From Anaerophaga thermohalophila DSM 12881 (GTDB lineage Bacteria; Bacteroidota; Bacteroidia; Bacteroidales; Marinilabiliaceae), in contig NZ_AEWI01000013.1 in the NCBI RefSeq assembly GCF_000191885.1, forward strand, positions 1-64,000: a stretch of 64,000 bases of DNA. Reading direction: 5' to 3'. Position numbers and translations under genes: made by a program. The number at the start of each line of letters is the position of its first letter. Position 1 is the stretch's first letter. Shown here piece after piece: positions 59,169 to 64,000 of the stretch. Under the pieces are notes generated by a model, which saw only the letters and a program-made list of their open reading frames with translations, was not told the origin of the DNA and searched no databases.

Positions 59169-59720
59169 ATGCAAGTAGATTTATCGAAATATGACAACAG
59201 TTGGTATAACCCGGGACGAGGAGCAATAGGGCGTGGAATCTGGTACCTGATAAATGCGGTATTTTTTATAAGTCCCTTTTTCCCGGTTTCCTCACTCAAG
59301 GTTTGGCTGCTCAGGTTATTTGGTGCAGAAATAGGGCAGGGGGTTGTCATAAAACCCCGTGTCAATATTAAATATCCCTGGCATTTGAAAGTGGGGGATT
59401 ATTCATGGATTGGCGAGGGTGTATGGATTGATAATTTATCTAAAGTTATCATCGGTTCCCATTGCTGTCTGTCGCAAGGAGCAATGCTTTTATGTGGTAA
59501 TCATGATTTTACCAGTAAAACATTCGATTTGATGATAGGTGAAATTATTCTTGAGGATGGTGTCTGGATTGGTGCAAACTCTGTAGTTCCGGGAAATACT
59601 ACATGTGGCTCGCATTCTGTGTTGGCCGTTCAGAGCGTTGCATCCGGGCGGCTCGAATCCTGTTGGATATATCGGGGGAATCCGGCTGAGAAGGTGAAAC
59701 CCCGTGCAATTACTCATTGA
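59169..59720 (+). CDS. WcaF-like acetyltransferase (LbH family)
   Basis: The protein has 183 aa of the left-handed beta-helix O-acetyltransferase family. MQVDLSKYDNSWYNPGRGAI and LRLFGAEIGQGVVIKPRVNI are the N-terminal signature of the WcaF/colanic acid type; hexapeptide repeats follow (VGDYSWIGEGVWIDNLSKVI, IILEDGVWIGANSVVPGNTT), with the catalytic His in LLCGNHDFTS. It acetylates an exopolysaccharide sugar. It overlaps the Wzi-like gene tail-to-tail by 7 bp, in the capsule gene cluster. Confidence 0.85.
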   Translation: MQVDLSKYDNSWYNPGRGAIGRGIWYLINAVFFISPFFPVSSLKVWLLRLFGAEIGQGVVIKPRVNIKYPWHLKVGDYSWIGEGVWIDNLSKVIIGSHCCLSQGAMLLCGNHDFTSKTFDLMIGEIILEDGVWIGANSVVPGNTTCGSHSVLAVQSVASGRLESCWIYRGNPAEKVKPRAITH

Positions 59721-61318
59721 AAAAAGTCATAATAGATGTTACGAAGTGAAGTCCTGAAAGCTGCATAAATATAATTTCCCTTTATGGTTTCCTCGTCGTT
59801 GCTCATTTTCCGGTATCTGGCACCAATGGTCAGGTTCATATTATTCTGAGGGTTGATGAGAAAAATGACATTCATTTCAGCCTGGGTAAGATTGGATTTA
59901 AGGCCCTGACCGATGGTGTGACCATAATCACCGGGTCGGGTGGTATTGGGCTTATGAATATCTCCTCCATAGCTTATATCCATTGAGGGATCAAGGCCTT
60001 TGGTGGCGAACTGGAGCTTTGTTTCAAAATGCCACCGTTTGATGCGGTATCTTAAAAAAGAGATGCTTTCACGAAAGTTAGCGCCCAGGGGATGAGCCAG
60101 TTCCTGGTAAAAATGGCCGTAATTGGTAATGGGCTGATAATGCGAATAGGTGTAAGGGCGTACCTGACTATATTCGGTCAGAAGGTCGAGATTATTAATG
60201 CCAAACAAATTAAAAATTTGCAGGCCGGCAAGAAATCCCTGTTTATTGGCCCACCATTTATTGGATGAAAATACCTCATCAAATTTAAATTCTCCGAGCA
60301 CAAACTGACCATAGAGGGCGGCATCTTGCCAGGGAATGTATTTCATACTGATTCCCATCGTGACATTATCCGGCGAACCCAGATTGTATTCAACAGGCCG
60401 GAATATTACAAGTGGCGTGAGGTAATTCACGTCGAGTCCCCGGTATCCGACCGTATCTTCAGCTGCCCAGATTACACTTTCGAACAAGCCGAGGTTAAAC
60501 CGGTCTCCCAGGTTCCAGCTGAGATAATGAAAGGCTCCGTACTTACTTTCATATCGCGTATCGCCAAGCGTTATATCCCTTTCGTAATGCTTCAGCTCGC
60601 TCACCATCATCATATATTTGGCATTCAGGAAAGTAGCGGTCATTTTCAGGTACGGATAGCTGTAGGCATTATCGGACAAAAAGAGCGAGCGATGTCCTTC
60701 GCCAATAAAATTTTTTCCGAATCCTGCCTGAAAGTTAAACCAACGGCCGGCATTGTATGAAATGTAACCCGTCGATTGAGAAAAATCGTGCCCGTTATCA
60801 CCAAAATCTTTTCGTCGTCCCTGGCCCGGGACAATCCCCTTTTTGGCAATAAAAGCATCGATATAGCCGGGGAAAGTGGCCTGGTTTTCATACAAATCAA
60901 CATAAAAACCAACGTTTTTGCCCAGGGAACCTTCAATCATTGCTCCACGGGTGTTGACAAACCAGGAATCGCCGGTCTGACCATCATGGCCCGCCTCGAA
61001 ATTAAACAGCGGGTTAATACGGACGGATACACCGTCTTTATTCCATTCAAAAAGATTGTCGTGGAGGAAACGGCCGAATATATTCCGATGATCCTTTGAT
61101 CGTGGTATTCCCCTTTGAATTAAAGAATCCACATTGTAGTATTCTTCTATTTCGTCCAGTCGGAGAGGAGCCAGGGCACTGTGAATATTCTGTCCGGGCA
61201 CGTTGGTGATACGTTCAACCGGGTTTAATCCGTTGTGTTGCAAGTGATTATATATTTGACCATTTGCACAGGAGCAAAGCAGAGTAAAAACTATAAAGAT
61301 TTGGTATCGCAGATTCAT
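59714..61318 (-). CDS. Wzi/capsule-assembly-like outer-membrane protein
   Basis: The protein has 534 aa with a signal peptide ending CANG-Q (about residue 20). After a helical N-terminal part (RLDEIEEYYNVDSL) the rest forms many amphipathic strands: NPLFNFEAGHDGQTGDSWFV, NTRGAMIEGSLGKNVGFYVD and FQAGFGKNFIGEGHRSLFLS, the Wzi-like barrel. The family tethers capsule at the surface; a related barrel (RemB) takes part in gliding in flavobacteria. The neighbouring autokinase and acetyltransferase genes favour a polysaccharide role. Confidence 0.78.
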   Translation of the reverse strand: MNLRYQIFIVFTLLCSCANGQIYNHLQHNGLNPVERITNVPGQNIHSALAPLRLDEIEEYYNVDSLIQRGIPRSKDHRNIFGRFLHDNLFEWNKDGVSVRINPLFNFEAGHDGQTGDSWFVNTRGAMIEGSLGKNVGFYVDLYENQATFPGYIDAFIAKKGIVPGQGRRKDFGDNGHDFSQSTGYISYNAGRWFNFQAGFGKNFIGEGHRSLFLSDNAYSYPYLKMTATFLNAKYMMMVSELKHYERDITLGDTRYESKYGAFHYLSWNLGDRFNLGLFESVIWAAEDTVGYRGLDVNYLTPLVIFRPVEYNLGSPDNVTMGISMKYIPWQDAALYGQFVLGEFKFDEVFSSNKWWANKQGFLAGLQIFNLFGINNLDLLTEYSQVRPYTYSHYQPITNYGHFYQELAHPLGANFRESISFLRYRIKRWHFETKLQFATKGLDPSMDISYGGDIHKPNTTRPGDYGHTIGQGLKSNLTQAEMNVIFLINPQNNMNLTIGARYRKMSNDEETIKGNYIYAAFRTSLRNIYYDFFQ

Positions 61319-61354
61319 ATCCTTTTAGTGGTGCAAAGATTACAACAAATATTG

Positions 61355-61499
61355 ATGAGCCCAATCTAAAAAGCATCTTTGTTGCCAAACTCGTTGTTGT
61401 TTTAAATTTTTGCATCCTCATTAACAACAAGTTAACTCCGCTACAAAAATTTAAAACGCCTTGATTTTGACAAAAATATGCCTTTTATACTGCACTCAT
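61355..61499 (+). repeat. Family B MITE-like element, copy B5
   Basis: Full copy, ATGAGCCCAATCTAAAAAGC to CCTTTTATACTGCACTCAT. It lies between the autokinase stop and the Wzi-like start. Confidence 0.85.
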
Positions 61500-61529
61500 T
61501 GATCATTTAAAATCTGATAATCAGGGATA

Positions 61530-63956
61530 TCAGCTTTCTTCATAATAACCCTGACCATATCCGTACCCGTAGCCGTATCCGTATCCGTAATGGTACCCAT
61601 ATCCATAGCCGTATTTCAGTCCGCGTTTTCCCCGTTTTACCATCAGGTCGTTGAAAAGGACACCTACATTATTAATACCTTCTTCCTCGATATGATTAAG
61701 CGTTTGAGTAAAAGCTTCCCTGATGGTAAAATTTTGACGGGCAAGGAAAATCAAGGTATCGGATTTTCTGGCCAGCAAAATGGGATCGGCCACAACACCC
61801 AATGGAGGCGTATCCAAAATAATAACATCAAAACGCTTTTTAAGCTCATCGAAAAGCCGATCGGTTTTAGCGGAGGAGATCAGTTCGGAGGGATTTGGAG
61901 GAACGGCTCCGGAAGGTATTATTTCCAGGTTTTCCTGATTTCCGCTGTAGATGATTTCATCAAGAGTGGCCTTGCCAATATAATATTGAGAAAGTCCGTT
62001 ACTGTCGTCCAACTCAAAAATTTTATTCAGCCCGGGTTTTCTCATGTCGAATCCAAGCAGGATGGTCTTTTTCCCGGAATAAGCAAAAACTCCGGCCAGA
62101 TTAAGTGCACAAAAAGTTTTTCCTTCGCCCGGCATGGAGCTGGAAACCGCGATAACAGGAGTTTTGGTTTCGGCCGTCAGATATTCGAGTCTGGTCCTTA
62201 CTCTCCTGAAAGTTTCGGTAATAACAGAGCGTGGATGATCGACTATAATATTCGCGATGCCTTTGTAGCTGTGCATGATATGTCCGATAACGGGTTTATT
62301 GGAAAGTCGCTCGAGTTCTTCCGAGGTTGAAATTTTGTTATTCAATAATTGCCGGAGTATCAAAAAAGCCAGCGGAACAAGTATGCCTGCAAAAAGAGCT
62401 TTTTGGCGATTGGCCGATTTCCGGGGGGATACAATACCTGCAAACCGGGGAGTTTCCAGAACCGAATGGTCGGAAGTGTTGGATGCTTTCTGAATCTGAG
62501 CTTCAGATCTTTTCCTGAGCAAAAATGTATAAACCTCACTGTTGAGGTCAAACTGCCGTTCAATGCCCAAAAGTTTTCTTTCTTTTTCGGGAAGCTGATA
62601 AAGCTGCCTGGTCACCACCATTTTTTCATTCCGAAGTCGCTGAATGGATTCCTTAATAATGTTTTTTTGGTTGATGATGGCTTCAATTAACGTGTTCCTG
62701 GCTACAATGATTTGTTTATCCAGTTCCTTTTTGTAAGGGTTTGATTGTCCGTCCAGTGTAAGTCGTTCGTTGTTTAAATCGATTATTTTTGATATCTGTC
62801 CGGCGATGATCGGGTTATCTATTTCGAAAACTGCAGGAGCCAGCCGTTTTTCAAGAATACTGTCTGTTGAAAAATAATCTCCCAGATAGTTGTAATAGTT
62901 CAGTGTCAGATTTTTCTCTGATATTCGTGTATTAAGTTCCTGAATTTGTGTAAAAAGATGTTCTGCTTCGGAACTGATATCCTGAATCTGATGTTCGGTA
63001 CGGAATGTACTGAGCTGACTTCCTTTCCTGGCAAGGGAATCGGAGATTATTAAAAGCTGTTCTTCAATGAATCTTATGGTATTGGTTGCAATTTCATTTT
63101 TCTTTTCCAGGTTTGCATTGATAAAGGTTTCGGAAAGTTTTTTGAGAAATGCAATATTTTTTTGATGGTTCGGACCGGTCACGGACAAATTAACAATGGT
63201 ACTGTTTTCGCCGGCCTTCTGAGCCTGAAGAATACGGTAATAATTGGAAACAAGACTTTCGGGATGATTAAAAACAAAATAATATGATTTTTCCCCGGAA
63301 CTTCCCATACTTTTATTTTCTATACGCGCTGTAAGCCAGGGAGTATGAATCCATTCACCAAAATTATATACTTCACTAAAATCAATTCTACCGTTGTGTC
63401 CCGAAGTACTTTCAGTTTTATAGATCAATGTAGCGTAATTATCGGCTTTAACCGAAAGTTCAAACCTGTTTTCGTCAAGAACGGTTATATACAATGGCAC
63501 GTTGATGATTTGAGAAGCTGCCGGATCGTAGTGAACAACAAATCCCGGATTGGGATATATTTCAGTATCCTTAAGCCTTCCGGCAGCAAAATAGCTGATA
63601 TGAAAATCTAACTGGTCGATGGTTTTCCTGATGATATCGCGGGATGTCAGCACAGCAATCTGATTATCAAGATTTCTTTGGCCGGGCGTAAGGCCAAATC
63701 CTTCCATCATGTCTTCTTTTGCCCTGTCAGCCCCTCTTTCTTCCATCAGAATAGACATAGAAGCTTTATAGGTGGGGGTGGAATAGCGGTGAATGACAAA
63801 AACCACCCCGAAAGACAGAAGAATGGCAACGGCGAAGAGCCACCAAAACTGCAGCAGATCATACAATAGCTTTCTGTAGTCGAGCATGAACTGAGGTGAA
63901 CCTTCTGAATCGTGTCCGTGGTGGAAATTGTTTGTGCGAATCGTTGTCTTGTTCAT
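61530..63956 (-). CDS. Wzz/BY-kinase exopolysaccharide tyrosine autokinase
   Basis: The protein has 808 aa. N-terminal cytoplasmic end, TM1 near 38-55, Wzz chain-length domain, long coiled-coil middle (310-480), TM2 near 523-537 (ALFAGILVPLAFLIL), then the cytoplasmic BY-kinase: Walker A SSMPGEGKTF (606-615), Walker A' GFDMRKPGLNK and Walker B VIILDTPPLGVVADP. The tail at 782-805 is a Tyr/Gly cluster that is autophosphorylated in this family. It controls polysaccharide chain length and export. The tail is encoded by TAC/GGA-type repeats. Confidence 0.95.
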   Translation of the reverse strand: MNKTTIRTNNFHHGHDSEGSPQFMLDYRKLLYDLLQFWWLFAVAILLSFGVVFVIHRYSTPTYKASMSILMEERGADRAKEDMMEGFGLTPGQRNLDNQIAVLTSRDIIRKTIDQLDFHISYFAAGRLKDTEIYPNPGFVVHYDPAASQIINVPLYITVLDENRFELSVKADNYATLIYKTESTSGHNGRIDFSEVYNFGEWIHTPWLTARIENKSMGSSGEKSYYFVFNHPESLVSNYYRILQAQKAGENSTIVNLSVTGPNHQKNIAFLKKLSETFINANLEKKNEIATNTIRFIEEQLLIISDSLARKGSQLSTFRTEHQIQDISSEAEHLFTQIQELNTRISEKNLTLNYYNYLGDYFSTDSILEKRLAPAVFEIDNPIIAGQISKIIDLNNERLTLDGQSNPYKKELDKQIIVARNTLIEAIINQKNIIKESIQRLRNEKMVVTRQLYQLPEKERKLLGIERQFDLNSEVYTFLLRKRSEAQIQKASNTSDHSVLETPRFAGIVSPRKSANRQKALFAGILVPLAFLILRQLLNNKISTSEELERLSNKPVIGHIMHSYKGIANIIVDHPRSVITETFRRVRTRLEYLTAETKTPVIAVSSSMPGEGKTFCALNLAGVFAYSGKKTILLGFDMRKPGLNKIFELDDSNGLSQYYIGKATLDEIIYSGNQENLEIIPSGAVPPNPSELISSAKTDRLFDELKKRFDVIILDTPPLGVVADPILLARKSDTLIFLARQNFTIREAFTQTLNHIEEEGINNVGVLFNDLMVKRGKRGLKYGYGYGYHYGYGYGYGYGYGQGYYEES
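61542..61613 (-). repeat. GY-coding repeat in the autokinase tail
   Basis: Six-base units encoding Tyr-Gly are repeated about ten times (YGYGYGYHYGYGYGYGYGYG). Copy number changes in steps of two residues would alter the number of phosphorylation sites. Confidence 0.85.
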
Positions 63957-64000
63957 TAAATTGCCGCTTTTCCTTGTTTCCTTTAAGTTATTGAGTTATT

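Overview
The window is a bacterial chromosome segment from the Bacteroidota, probably a Marinilabiliales/Bacteroidales-type organism (the order is inferred). The evidence is the TAnnTTTG type of -7 promoter box upstream of many genes, A-rich leaders instead of Shine-Dalgarno sites, and family content typical of the phylum: NigD-like lipoprotein, FHS sugar permease plus ROK kinase, OmpP1/FadL plus SGNH lipoprotein, tricorn-type S41 protease, C69 dipeptidase, DUF4301 and a tyrosine-rich capsule autokinase. Most genes are chromosomal housekeeping or envelope genes. No rRNA, tRNA, CRISPR array or intact transposase was seen.

Layout. 1-5240: TonB-like protein, ndk, DHH phosphoesterase and three lipoproteins. 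5360-7940: sugar permease (frameshifted) and ROK glucokinase. 8009-9910: a classical ribosome-stalling trp attenuator (leader peptide with two adjacent Trp codons) and a lone trpB, separated by a MITE-like repeat. 10066-14786: corA-ribH-TPR facing recF-DUF721, then ferritin. 15465-21559: SUI1 factor, the operon TPR-comA-popT-aroE, and DUF4301. 22195-26611: FadL/SGNH pair, then a small membrane protein followed by an unusual fusion of a ribosome-hibernation-factor-like domain to a sigma-70-like protein. 26830-36147: tricorn protease, nitroreductase, response regulator, serine hydrolase with a decayed GH3 module, M18 aminopeptidase. 36911-39627: small charged protein, HU and a LytTR regulator. 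39707-44423: phosphate locus (beta-helix lipoprotein, phosphate porin broken at a poly-T tract, PiT transporter with PhoU-like tail). 44991-48349: LysE exporter, thiL, C69 peptidase.

48458-57617 is the accessory part: a VIT/VWA pseudogene fragment, a candidate toxin-antitoxin-chaperone (TAC-like) locus made of a chimeric PLD/RelE-like ORF, an XRE antitoxin and a SecB-like chaperone, then an MFP-RND-TolC efflux operon. The efflux operon lies between a 77-bp fragment and the full copy of a DprA/LOG-like gene, as if inserted by recombination. 57642-64000: mnmE, then capsule/exopolysaccharide genes (WcaF-like acetyltransferase, Wzi-like barrel, Wzz/BY-kinase).

The intergenic DNA carries at least six dispersed repeat families (called A-F here). 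Family A (about 100 bp) ends in GATGAA, and at three loci this terminal ATG is the start codon of the downstream gene. Families B, C, D and F have inverted termini like MITEs, and some are nested or recombined. Microsatellites are common, and two nutrient-uptake genes are frameshifted at homopolymer T tracts, which means either phase variation or sequencing error.
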